A DNA stretch of 11,653 bases, taken from assembly GCA_002412555.1 (NCBI GenBank), contig DHVH01000330.1, forward strand, positions 1 through 11,653, in the 5' to 3' direction. A model generated the notes under the pieces. That model searched no databases. It saw only the letters and a program-made list of their open reading frames with translations, and was not told the origin of the DNA. The position numbers were made by a program, and so were the translations under genes. Each line of letters starts with the position of its first letter. Position 1 is the first letter of the stretch. Source of the stretch: Marinilabiliaceae bacterium UBA5213 (GTDB lineage: Bacteria > Bacteroidota > Bacteroidia > Bacteroidales > Marinilabiliaceae). This document shows, one piece after another, positions 1 through 6,164 of the stretch.

Positions 1-10
1 CAAAGAACTT
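1..10 (-). promoter_or_regulatory. boxA-like rRNA antitermination motif
   Basis: Read on the minus strand, the first ten bases are AAGTTCTTTG. This matches the boxA core found in rRNA leaders (Bacillus rrn boxA contains TGTTCTTTGA), and GTTCTTTGA also precedes many 16S genes in Bacteroidota. boxA binds NusB/NusE and makes the polymerase resistant to Rho on untranslated rRNA. It sits about 130 bases downstream of a strong minus-strand promoter and just after a small hairpin, the boxB-boxA order of rrn leaders. The motif is cut by the window edge, so its 3' part and the 16S gene are not seen. Confidence 0.6.
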
Positions 11-25
11 TTCTGTATCGTAAAA

Positions 26-44
26 CACCCTTTTAACAGGAGTG
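26..44 (-). other. Leader hairpin before boxA-like motif
   Basis: On the minus strand CACTCCT pairs with AGGGTG, with one bulged base and a short A/T-rich loop, giving a small hairpin about 15 bases upstream of the boxA-like motif. Position and order resemble boxB in rRNA leaders. It could instead be an RNase III or processing stem, or chance; the stem is short. Confidence 0.35.
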
Positions 45-142
45 CTTGTTCAATCTTTTTTGGTTTGCTTTAAGCTTTTCTTTTACCGTTTCCGGCGCCA
101 GTCGGGCTTTTCAGCGTGCTAACCTCTTTCGGAAAGCGAGTG

Positions 143-175
143 CAAAGATAAGCTTTTTTATTTTTAACCTCCAAA
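143..175 (-). promoter_or_regulatory. Strong Bacteroidota promoter, proximal (P2) of rRNA-type leader
   Basis: On the minus strand the -33 element TTTG (172-175) is followed by a 21-bp A-rich spacer and a perfect -7 element TATCTTTG (143-150). This fits the TTTG/TAnnTTTG consensus used by the primary sigma factor of this phylum. Transcription runs leftward, out of the window, with a start expected a few bases after the -7 element. The spacer is AT-rich and an A-run lies upstream, as in highly expressed stable-RNA promoters. Confidence 0.75.
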
Positions 176-347
176 TGTTTTTGTCAAAAATTTGAAAGTT
201 TTTTTGAAGGCCTTTTCGTTGAGACATTTACAAGTTTCTTATAGCTTGAAACCCTTATCGTCCACTACTCCTTTAGCACTTGGTCAATCTTGTGGCTTCC
301 TTGGTTCATCGCGTTTGATGAGCCATATCTCTTTCTTAAAGCGGATG

Positions 348-379
348 CAAAGTAAAGCCTAATTTTCGCGGTTTCCAAA
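348..379 (-). promoter_or_regulatory. Upstream tandem promoter (P1) of rRNA-type leader
   Basis: On the minus strand TTTG (376-379), a 20-bp spacer and TTACTTTG (348-355) form a second promoter 205 bp upstream of P2. The -7 element differs from TAnnTTTG at one position. The flanks match P2 closely: AAAAACGTTTGGA upstream, and GCATCCGCTTTAAGAAAG downstream against GCACTCGCTTTCCGAAAG. This makes it a diverged copy of P2. Tandem promoters are usual for rRNA operons. Confidence 0.62.
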
Positions 380-494
380 CGTTTTTGAGAACTCCAGGTC
401 ATAAAAAATGTAAACCGGTTTATTAACAAAACCTTAGCATTAAAATAATATTGATTATTCTAAGCAAACAAACACTAATAAAACAAATGATTCA

Positions 495-502
495 TAAATT
501 TG
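495..502 (+). promoter_or_regulatory. Candidate -7 element for the S41 protease gene
   Basis: TAAATTTG fits TAnnTTTG and would start transcription near 508, about 64 bases before the chosen ATG. No TTG/TTTG -33 element lies at the usual 19-21 bp spacing, so this is a weak call. A TTG that opens the long reading frame at 500 falls inside this element, which argues against translation starting there. Confidence 0.35.
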
Positions 503-571
503 ATTGATCAAAACAACTTCAGGCTTTGGAATGTTTATTGTAGTAGGTTAATTACATCTAACAATTTTTTT

Positions 572-1975
572 ATGCAATTATCAGTTTTTAAAACCAGCAG
601 CTTGCTGCTACTCATAGCGCTGTTTGTAATAGTGCCCATGACTTCATGTGACGATGAAAATAAGATTGAACCGAAGGGAGATGAGCATCCAATTTCGGCA
701 GAAGTCTTAAAAATCAACAAATTCATATACGACAATATGCGCATGCTCTATTACTGGAACAAAGACATGCCAACCATTGACTATAAAAAAGAACCGGATT
801 CAGAGGAGTACTTCTACAAACTGCTCAAAGACCCGGACGACCGTTGGTCGTTTATCACAGATGATATTATAGCACTTGAAAACTACTTCAGCGGCATTGT
901 TAAAAGCCCGGGCTATTCCATCCAAGGCTATTTTCTTAATCAAACTTCCGATCAAGTGGTCTTCATTGTGGAATTTGTTTATAGAGACTCTCCTGCCAGC
1001 GAAGCCGGATTAAAGCGGGGTGATATTTTTTACAAAATTAACGGAGTTGTGCTGACCGATAAAAATTTTCAGGAATTGCTTGCTTTGGACGATAAAGTTA
1101 TCACCCTTGGGCAGCTAACGGCATCGGGTGAGCTAACAGCACTGCAACCGGACATCAGTATTAAATCTCAAGAAAATCTGGCTCAGAACCCTATAATAGC
1201 AACCAGTATTATCGAAAAAGACGGCGCCACCATTGGCTATCTGGCTTACAGTTCTTTTATTGCCAACTATGACGGTCAACTCTCTGAGGTATTTACAGAT
1301 TTTAAAGCTGCTGGCGTTAATGAGCTGGTACTTGATTTACGTTACAATGGTGGCGGCTCGGTAGCTTCGGCTGAATTGCTGGCAGGCATGATTGTTCCTG
1401 CAGCAGCGGACAAACAAATATTCATAAGGGAAAAATACAACTCAGTACTCTCCCAATATAATTTCGATCTTTTGTTTAAAGTGGCACCTAACAATCTGGA
1501 TCTGCAAAGGTTATATGTCTTGACCACGCCGGGTACCGCCTCTGCCAGTGAAATGATCATTTACGGCCTGGCCCCCTACATGGAAGTCATTCAGATTGGT
1601 GATGAAACACATGGTAAATACTATGCCTCCATTACCTGGACTGACAACATGGAAGAGCCCGAAAAACGCACACACAACTGGGCCATTCAACCCATCGTAA
1701 TAAAATCGGAAAATGTGAACAACAGCATCAACTACCTAAAGGGCTTGTCTCCCGATTATGATCTGGAAGACACTCGATACAATGCCGATCTGGGTGATGC
1801 AGAAGAACATTTTCTGGCAGCTGCCATTGAACACATCACCACAGGAAGCATCAATACAGAAGCCTTAAAGTCGGCTTCCACCGGTTCTCAAAACATCAGA
1901 GCCATTAAAGGATTCAAACAAAGTAGAGATCCCTTACACGGCACCATGTTTATTAAGAACCCAATGCTGCCATAA
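572..1975 (+). CDS. S41-family (C-terminal processing) protease, lipoprotein
   Basis: This is a serine peptidase of the tail-specific/C-terminal processing family (S41), 467 residues, predicted to be lipid-anchored. From the chosen ATG there is a short basic start, a hydrophobic segment and a lipobox ending MTSC, with Cys26 as the lipidated residue. The frame opens 24 codons earlier at a TTG, but that would place 24 polar residues before the signal peptide. Next comes the N-terminal S41-associated region with the YDNMRMLYYWN motif (about 53-63), then a PDZ domain (about 113-175) that would hold the substrate C-terminus. The catalytic domain follows, with LDLRYNGGG (255-263), GTASASE carrying nucleophile Ser324, and THGK carrying general base Lys349, 25 residues later as in characterised members. 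The acidic DDE directly after Cys26 resembles Bacteroidota surface-export signals, so surface display is possible. The gene stands alone and diverges from the rRNA-type promoters. The substrate is unknown. Confidence 0.9.
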   Translation: MQLSVFKTSSLLLLIALFVIVPMTSCDDENKIEPKGDEHPISAEVLKINKFIYDNMRMLYYWNKDMPTIDYKKEPDSEEYFYKLLKDPDDRWSFITDDIIALENYFSGIVKSPGYSIQGYFLNQTSDQVVFIVEFVYRDSPASEAGLKRGDIFYKINGVVLTDKNFQELLALDDKVITLGQLTASGELTALQPDISIKSQENLAQNPIIATSIIEKDGATIGYLAYSSFIANYDGQLSEVFTDFKAAGVNELVLDLRYNGGGSVASAELLAGMIVPAAADKQIFIREKYNSVLSQYNFDLLFKVAPNNLDLQRLYVLTTPGTASASEMIIYGLAPYMEVIQIGDETHGKYYASITWTDNMEEPEKRTHNWAIQPIVIKSENVNNSINYLKGLSPDYDLEDTRYNADLGDAEEHFLAAAIEHITTGSINTEALKSASTGSQNIRAIKGFKQSRDPLHGTMFIKNPMLP

Positions 1976-1977
1976 GA

Positions 1978-1995
1978 TTTTGCCATAAGGCAAAA
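1978..1995 (+). other. Perfect hairpin just after the protease stop
   Basis: TTTTGCC and GGCAAAA form a perfect 7-bp stem around an ATAA loop, starting three bases after the stop codon. No T-run follows, so it is not a terminator alone. Lying 15 bases before the real terminator, it could protect the 3' end of the mRNA or act as a pause hairpin. Confidence 0.5.
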
Positions 1996-2010
1996 CCAAA
2001 CACAAAAAAC

Positions 2011-2040
2011 GCCAGGCACTAACAGCGTCTGGCATTTTTT
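2011..2040 (+). terminator. Intrinsic terminator of the S41 protease gene
   Basis: GCCAGGC (2011-2017) pairs with GTCTGGC (2027-2033; one G-U pair) around a 9-base loop, and is followed by ATTTTTT. An A-run lies just before the stem, so the same hairpin could also stop minus-strand transcription arriving from mlaF. Confidence 0.8.
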
Positions 2041-2280
2041 GTCTACTTACAAGAACAATAGATTGTTAGGTTAAGAGGCGTAGCGAAGTCCCGCGAAGCG
2101 TGATAATAGGTTGATAGATCGTTAGGTTGATAGGTAAAACCTTGATGTTATAAAAAAATCTGTGCCAATCTGTGTCATCTGTGGACCCAAAAAAATCCCC
2201 ACTTATTGACTACGTCGATCTTCGATTCGTGTTAATTGGTGTCGATTCGATGACCCAAAAAATTCCGGTGACCCCAAAAC
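2041..2280. repeat. Intergenic region with short repeats phased at about 10 bp
   Basis: No gene is visible. Together with the terminator this fills the 305-bp gap between the convergent protease and mlaF. It contains: AGATYGTTAGGTT at 2060 and 2116; TAGGTTGATAG at 2107 and 2123; GCGAAG at 2083 and 2093; ATCTGTG at 2158, 2168 and 2177; and ATTCGTG-like units at 2225, 2235 and 2245. The last two sets each end in a related tail (GGACCCAAAAAA, then TGACCCAAAAAA). The units look like dispersed intergenic repeats of the ATTCGTGTnA type that I recall from many unrelated genomes. Function is unknown. Confidence 0.65.
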
Positions 2281-3033
2281 CTACCTATGATCCTTAATCT
2301 TCTTAAAAAACTTCGACGCAAAAATAAAATCATTCAATGCCTTATTATCACTATCGAAAATATCCTCACTGGTTCCTTCCCAATGCTTTTTGCCTTCATA
2401 GATGAAAACAATATTTTCCCCAATGGCAAATACCGAGTTCATATCATGGGTATTAACGATGGTAGTCATGTTGTACTCTTGTGTAATCTCCTGAATTAAT
2501 TCATCGATTACAATGGCCGTTTTAGGATCAAGTCCCGAGTTGGGTTCATCGCAAAACAGGTAACGGGGATTAAGTGCAATGGCGCGGGCAATGGCCACCC
2601 GCTTTTGCATACCACCGCTTATCTCTGAGGGAAACAAATCATTGACATTCTCCAAATTCACCCTCTGGAGACAGGCATTAACGCGGTCGCGGCGCTCTTC
2701 CAGACTTTGAGTGGTAAAAACATCCAAAGGAAAGCGCACGTTTTCTTCCACCGTTTGCGAATCAAACAAAGCAGAGCCCTGAAAAAGCATTCCAATCTCC
2801 TTGCGGGCTTCAATGCGCTCCTTTTTAGACATGGACGTAAAATTGCGCGCGTCATAAAACACGGAGCCCGAATCGGGTTGATGCAATCCTACCAGTGTTT
2901 TCAAAAACACGGTCTTGCCCGAGCCGCTCTGACCAATGATCAAATTGGTCTGGCCAGTCTTAAATGTAGCACTAACATTTTCCAAAATTTGATTGCCATC
3001 AAATGATTTACAAATATCAACAGCTTCTATCAT
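2281..3033 (-). CDS. mlaF: MlaF-type lipid transporter ATPase
   Basis: This is the ATP-binding subunit of an MCE/Mla-type ABC transporter, which moves phospholipids between inner and outer membrane. At 250 residues it has usual length and all motifs: Walker A GQSGSGKT (34-41), Q-loop in LFQGSALFDS (Q85; the GSALFDS context is typical of the MlaF group), signature ISGGMQKR (138-145), Walker B YLFCDEPNSGLDP (158-170; catalytic Glu163) and H-loop His196. Its ATG overlaps the stop of the permease gene by 4 bp, so the two are translationally coupled. No gene for an MCE (MlaD) protein, MlaB or MlaC is adjacent. The family assignment is firm; the cargo and direction of transport are inferred from better-studied systems. 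Confidence 0.9.
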   Translation of the reverse strand: MIEAVDICKSFDGNQILENVSATFKTGQTNLIIGQSGSGKTVFLKTLVGLHQPDSGSVFYDARNFTSMSKKERIEARKEIGMLFQGSALFDSQTVEENVRFPLDVFTTQSLEERRDRVNACLQRVNLENVNDLFPSEISGGMQKRVAIARAIALNPRYLFCDEPNSGLDPKTAIVIDELIQEITQEYNMTTIVNTHDMNSVFAIGENIVFIYEGKKHWEGTSEDIFDSDNKALNDFIFASKFFKKIKDHR

Positions 3034-3770
3034 GCCAATAGTAATTGCGTTAATAAAAGATTAAAGAGTAAAATCTGGATACTGCTAACCACAACAGCAC
3101 GCGTACTGGAGTGCCCTACCTCCAACGAACCACCTGTAGTATAATAGCCCCAGTAACCCGATATAGTGGTAATCAAAAAGGCAAACACCAGCGCCTTTAT
3201 CAAAGAGTAAACAATGTAAAAAGGAATGAAGGCGTATTGAATGCCATAGATGAAATCATTGGAAGGTACCACGCCAGTGAGGGTGCCGGCCGACCAACCG
3301 CCAATGATGCCAATGCCCATGCTTATAAGCACTAAAAAAGGCAAAAGAAATACCATGGCCAGCACTTTGGGCAAAACTAAAAAACCGACGGAGTTGATGC
3401 CCATCACATCCAAAACATCTATTTGCTCAGTAACGCGCATCGTGCCAATTTCAGAGGCAATATGCGACCCCACCTTTCCGGCGAGTATGAGACTGACGAT
3501 GGTGCTCGAGAACTCCAACAAAATAGAGTCACGGGCTGCCAATCCGATGGTGTATTTCGGAATAAAGGGCAATTCTATATTGTAGGCTGTTTGAAGCGTA
3601 ATAACAGCACCCATAAAAAAAGAGATAATCACCACGATGCCTACAGAGCTGATACCCAACACATCCATCTCCTTGATAGTCTGTGTTAGCAAAAGGCGGT
3701 GCTTAACAGGTCGTCGAAAGACTTCACGCACAAACAATGCATAACGTCCCAAATGAAAAAGAAAGGCCAT
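3030..3770 (-). CDS. mlaE: MlaE-type lipid transporter permease
   Basis: This is the integral inner-membrane subunit of an MCE/Mla-type ABC transporter, 246 residues. It has an amphipathic N-terminus, then a hydrophobic segment near 38-60 and further membrane segments to the C-terminus. The family hallmark, EIGTMRVTEQIDVLDVMGIN, lies at about 107-126 and is followed by LVLPKVLA; this coupling-helix region contacts the ATPase. It is the first gene of a two-gene unit with mlaF. The start ATG sits right after a T-rich stretch in minus-strand reading, with no Shine-Dalgarno site, as is common in this phylum. It should work with a membrane-anchored MCE protein encoded elsewhere. Confidence 0.9.
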   Translation of the reverse strand: MAFLFHLGRYALFVREVFRRPVKHRLLLTQTIKEMDVLGISSVGIVVIISFFMGAVITLQTAYNIELPFIPKYTIGLAARDSILLEFSSTIVSLILAGKVGSHIASEIGTMRVTEQIDVLDVMGINSVGFLVLPKVLAMVFLLPFLVLISMGIGIIGGWSAGTLTGVVPSNDFIYGIQYAFIPFYIVYSLIKALVFAFLITTISGYWGYYTTGGSLEVGHSSTRAVVVSSIQILLFNLLLTQLLLA

Positions 3771-4071
3771 GTTTTTTTAGTTTAATGGGTTCAATGTTAT
3801 TAATTCAACCGCTTATAATATTCCATAATTGTACCAACAAAAGTACCAACCTCAATGCAAATATTGTTAATTTCGTGGCACTAATAAAAAAAAAGTGCTA
3901 AATTAATGGCAACAGTCACAAAAACAACCAATTAATTAAATACAAAATAGTCGCCAGGCCATGATTTTCATATCCAAATCAATAGCGGCACGACGATTGT
4001 ACAAAATTACGGTATACCCATTTCGCCAGGCGGAAGGCTATTCGACCACTAACATATAAAAACAACTTATA
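3771..4071. other. Divergent intergenic spacer mlaE / mannose-1-P guanylyltransferase
   Basis: This AT-rich spacer of 301 bp separates two divergent genes and has no credible coding frame. It should hold both promoters. On the minus strand a candidate -7 element for mlaE is seen at 3838-3845. No good TAnnTTTG was found for the plus-strand gene. A perfect 9-bp palindrome CGCCAGGCG lies at 4024-4032, 40 bases before the plus-strand start; the related word CGCCAGGCC occurs near 3951. Confidence 0.6.
3838..3845 (-). promoter_or_regulatory. Candidate -7 element for mlaEF
   Basis: The minus-strand reading TACTTTTG fits TAnnTTTG and would give a leader of roughly 60 bases before the mlaE ATG. No -33 TTTG is present at 19-21 bp, so confidence is low. 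Confidence 0.35.
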
Positions 4072-5160
4072 ATGAAGAATGACACGTATTGTGTAATTAT
4101 GGCAGGAGGCGTAGGGAGCAGATTTTGGCCTCTGAGTAAAAGTTCGACCCCCAAGCAATTTCTGGACATTCTGGGAACAGGCAAAAGTTTGCTGAGGCAA
4201 ACTTTTGAACGCTTCACGCCCTTGTGTCCACAGGAAAACTTCTTAATTGTGACCAGTGCAGAATATACTGACCAGGTCTTGGAACAGCTTCCCGAAATAA
4301 AAGAGGAGCAAGTATTAAAAGAGCCTTTCCGTCGCAATACCGCTCCATGTATCGCTTATGCCAATGCTTGGATCAGAACCCGGAACAAAAATGCCAATAT
4401 TGTGGTTACACCCGCTGATCACCTGATCATCAACGAGTCTGCCTTTGTCCAGTCTATTGAAGACGGCCTCAGCTTTGTGCAAAACAATGACGCGCTGCTC
4501 ACCTTGGGCATTAAACCCCACCGCCCCGAAACCGGCTATGGCTATATTCAAATTGGCCACGATGCAGGAGAGGCCTATCCCGGCTTCAAAAAAGTGAAGA
4601 CCTTTACAGAAAAACCAAATGCGGAACTGGCTAAGGTGTTTTTCGAAAGTGGCGAATTTTTCTGGAACAGCGGCATCTTTATCTGGACCTTGGGTGCCAT
4701 TGACAAGGCCTTCAAAGCCAACTTGCCAGAAGTTCAGAAACTATTTCTTAAACTGGATGCGGAAATTGGTACGGCCAACGAAGAAAAAGCCCTTAGCAAC
4801 GTGTATATCGATTGTAAAAACATATCCATCGACTATGGTGTAATGGAAAAGGCCAACAATGTATTTGTGCAGACCGTGAATTTTGGTTGGTCCGATTTGG
4901 GCACCTGGACTTCATTGTATGAATACTCGGCGCAGGATAAAAATAACAATGCCATCATCAGTGGCAAGGTAGTGCTTTACGACACAGAGCAGACCATCGT
5001 CAACATCCCTAGCGAAAAGGTGGCAGTCATTCAGGGACTCCAAGATTACATTGTCGTAGATTCCAACGATGCCCTCTTAATTTGTCCGAAATCCAACGAA
5101 CAGCAAATCCGGCAGTTCACCACAGATATAAAAACTGAATTTGGAGATCAGGTGCTCTAG
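4072..5160 (+). CDS. manC: Mannose-1-phosphate guanylyltransferase
   Basis: This cytoplasmic nucleotidyltransferase makes GDP-mannose from mannose 1-phosphate and GTP, feeding polysaccharide, LPS and fucose pathways. The 362 residues show the family's pyrophosphorylase signature MAGGVGSRFWPLS followed by PKQF (10-30; Lys28 in the active site), TPADHLI (113-119), the sugar-binding FTEKP (178-182), FFWNSGIF (197-204), SIDYGVMEK (252-260) and GWSDLGTW (272-279). It is the short, monofunctional form: it ends after the left-handed helix part and lacks the C-terminal cupin phosphomannose isomerase of long ManC proteins. It is a single gene, convergent with the secretion operon and closed by a shared terminator. 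The symbol is given by function; rfbM or cpsB are used for the same family. Confidence 0.92.
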   Translation: MKNDTYCVIMAGGVGSRFWPLSKSSTPKQFLDILGTGKSLLRQTFERFTPLCPQENFLIVTSAEYTDQVLEQLPEIKEEQVLKEPFRRNTAPCIAYANAWIRTRNKNANIVVTPADHLIINESAFVQSIEDGLSFVQNNDALLTLGIKPHRPETGYGYIQIGHDAGEAYPGFKKVKTFTEKPNAELAKVFFESGEFFWNSGIFIWTLGAIDKAFKANLPEVQKLFLKLDAEIGTANEEKALSNVYIDCKNISIDYGVMEKANNVFVQTVNFGWSDLGTWTSLYEYSAQDKNNNAIISGKVVLYDTEQTIVNIPSEKVAVIQGLQDYIVVDSNDALLICPKSNEQQIRQFTTDIKTEFGDQVL

Positions 5161-5187
5161 GTTATGAAGACTCAAACACCTTGTCTT

Positions 5188-5235
5188 TAACAATTAACAA
5201 AGGGCCGGATAAATCCGGCCCTTTGTTAATTGTTA
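5188..5235. terminator. Bidirectional terminator, perfect 23-bp inverted repeat
   Basis: Bases 5188-5210 and 5213-5235 are exact reverse complements with a 2-base spacer. The stem has a GC-rich core (GGGCCGGAT/ATCCGGCCC) with AAC/GTT-rich flanks that supply a partial T-tract (CCCTTTGTTAATTGTTA) in both directions. It lies between two converging genes, 27 bp from the guanylyltransferase stop and 26 bp from the gldN stop, as expected for a shared terminator. Confidence 0.85.
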
Positions 5236-5261
5236 CAACTTTGAGAAAGCACAAGCAACTT

Positions 5262-6116
5262 CTAGAACTCCCAAAGGTCGTGCTCAAAAGTAAAAATCTC
5301 ATTTTTTATACGTTCTGACTCCAGCATGGCCTCAATACCAGCAGCATAACTTTCGATTGAACGGTTGTCGTACATATTGGTCTCCTGAACAATGTAGCTA
5401 CCAAAAAATCTTTTCGTAAAGATGTCATCGAATGAACGTCTTTGCGCATCATTGCTCGCATTGAAGACTTCATTACGGGCGAACAGATCGCGCGCCTCAG
5501 GGTAGTTGACCCAGAAAGTCTGGCGCTTCAGCACCTCACCGGCATCGTTGGTATATTCACGAATAGGGCACAGACCAATAATTCGCACATCCATACGTGA
5601 GTAGTTTCTGTCGAAGTACCAAACTTCTTTTACCATGATTTGCTTCACCTCTTCAACACGCACATCACGTGTAATTTCAACCTCTTCATGCATGTTGGTT
5701 TCAGGGTTGAAAACCTCCGTCACTTCAGTGGTAGCACCCATAGCCGCATTGACATCCTCGTAGTTGATGCGCACCTTAAATTCGTCATCATTGGTAGAAT
5801 AGGCAGGTAAGCCTTCATACTGAATGCCTTGCATCAACAAAGCAATCAAACTATAACGGTCATCCTTTGCAGTAATAGGATAATACATTGGCAAATTCAT
5901 CTTCTCTCTCAGGTCAATGATGCGCCAAACACGCTTTGACCACATAATGTCAGCCTCTCTTAAAGACGGATAAGGAACCGGCTTTTTATTGCGGATATGC
6001 TCTTTATCAAAGATATTATCCAATGGTTGTCCATCACGTTGGGCATCTGCTTCGAAAGTCGTCAGCATGAAACCAAAAGCGAGTAAACCTAATAAATACA
6101 AAACTTGCTTTCTCAT
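5262..6116 (-). CDS. gldN: T9SS ring component GldN/PorN
   Basis: This periplasmic protein of the type IX secretion system forms the large outer-membrane-associated ring together with the lipoprotein GldK. It has 284 residues with a Sec signal peptide: basic MRK, a hydrophobic core to about residue 20, and a likely cut after ADA (23-25), leaving an N-terminal Gln. The mature part begins with an Arg/Lys/Pro-rich stretch followed by the family pattern around ADIMWSKRVWRIIDLREKMN (about 55-74). It is the last gene of the operon, 48 bp after gldM, and is followed by the bidirectional terminator. The fit to the family is supported by both sequence and position. No catalytic motif is expected. Confidence 0.92.
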   Translation of the reverse strand: MRKQVLYLLGLLAFGFMLTTFEADAQRDGQPLDNIFDKEHIRNKKPVPYPSLREADIMWSKRVWRIIDLREKMNLPMYYPITAKDDRYSLIALLMQGIQYEGLPAYSTNDDEFKVRINYEDVNAAMGATTEVTEVFNPETNMHEEVEITRDVRVEEVKQIMVKEVWYFDRNYSRMDVRIIGLCPIREYTNDAGEVLKRQTFWVNYPEARDLFARNEVFNASNDAQRRSFDDIFTKRFFGSYIVQETNMYDNRSIESYAAGIEAMLESERIKNEIFTFEHDLWEF

Positions 6117-6164
6117 TGTTGTATATGTTTAATGTTTCTTACAATATAATTCGTGATCAACATC

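Larger units (their letters stand above)
1..142 (-). other. Probable rRNA operon leader (non-coding)
   Basis: This stretch is the transcript leader downstream of the proximal promoter at 143-175, read leftward. It has no credible reading frame. It starts GCACTCGCTTTCCGAAAG and ends in a hairpin plus boxA-like sequence, which is how Bacteroidota rRNA leaders look. I infer that a 16S rRNA gene lies immediately beyond the left edge. The 16S start itself is not in the window, so a tRNA cluster or another stable RNA remains possible but less likely given the boxA-like end. Confidence 0.65.

Noticed and set aside
500..571. TTG at 500 as the start of the S41 protease
   Set aside because: It overlaps a candidate -7 promoter element and would add 24 polar residues before a well-formed lipoprotein signal peptide; ATG at 572 is better.
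2157..2260. A CRISPR array
   Set aside because: The repeats are only 7 bases with 2-3 base gaps, three units per set, and there are no spacers of uniform length or cas genes.
2707..3689. Plus-strand open frames across mlaF and mlaE
   Set aside because: They have a low-complexity, Arg/Lys/Thr-rich composition typical of antisense frames; both minus-strand genes have complete family motifs there.
3838..3861. A full -33/-7 promoter for mlaEF using CAAA at 3858-3861
   Set aside because: The spacing is only 12 bp, too short for the TTTG/TAnnTTTG promoter, so only the -7 element is listed as a weak candidate.
4038..4560. Minus-strand open frames inside the guanylyltransferase gene
   Set aside because: They are antisense shadows of a strongly conserved enzyme, with no recognisable domain.
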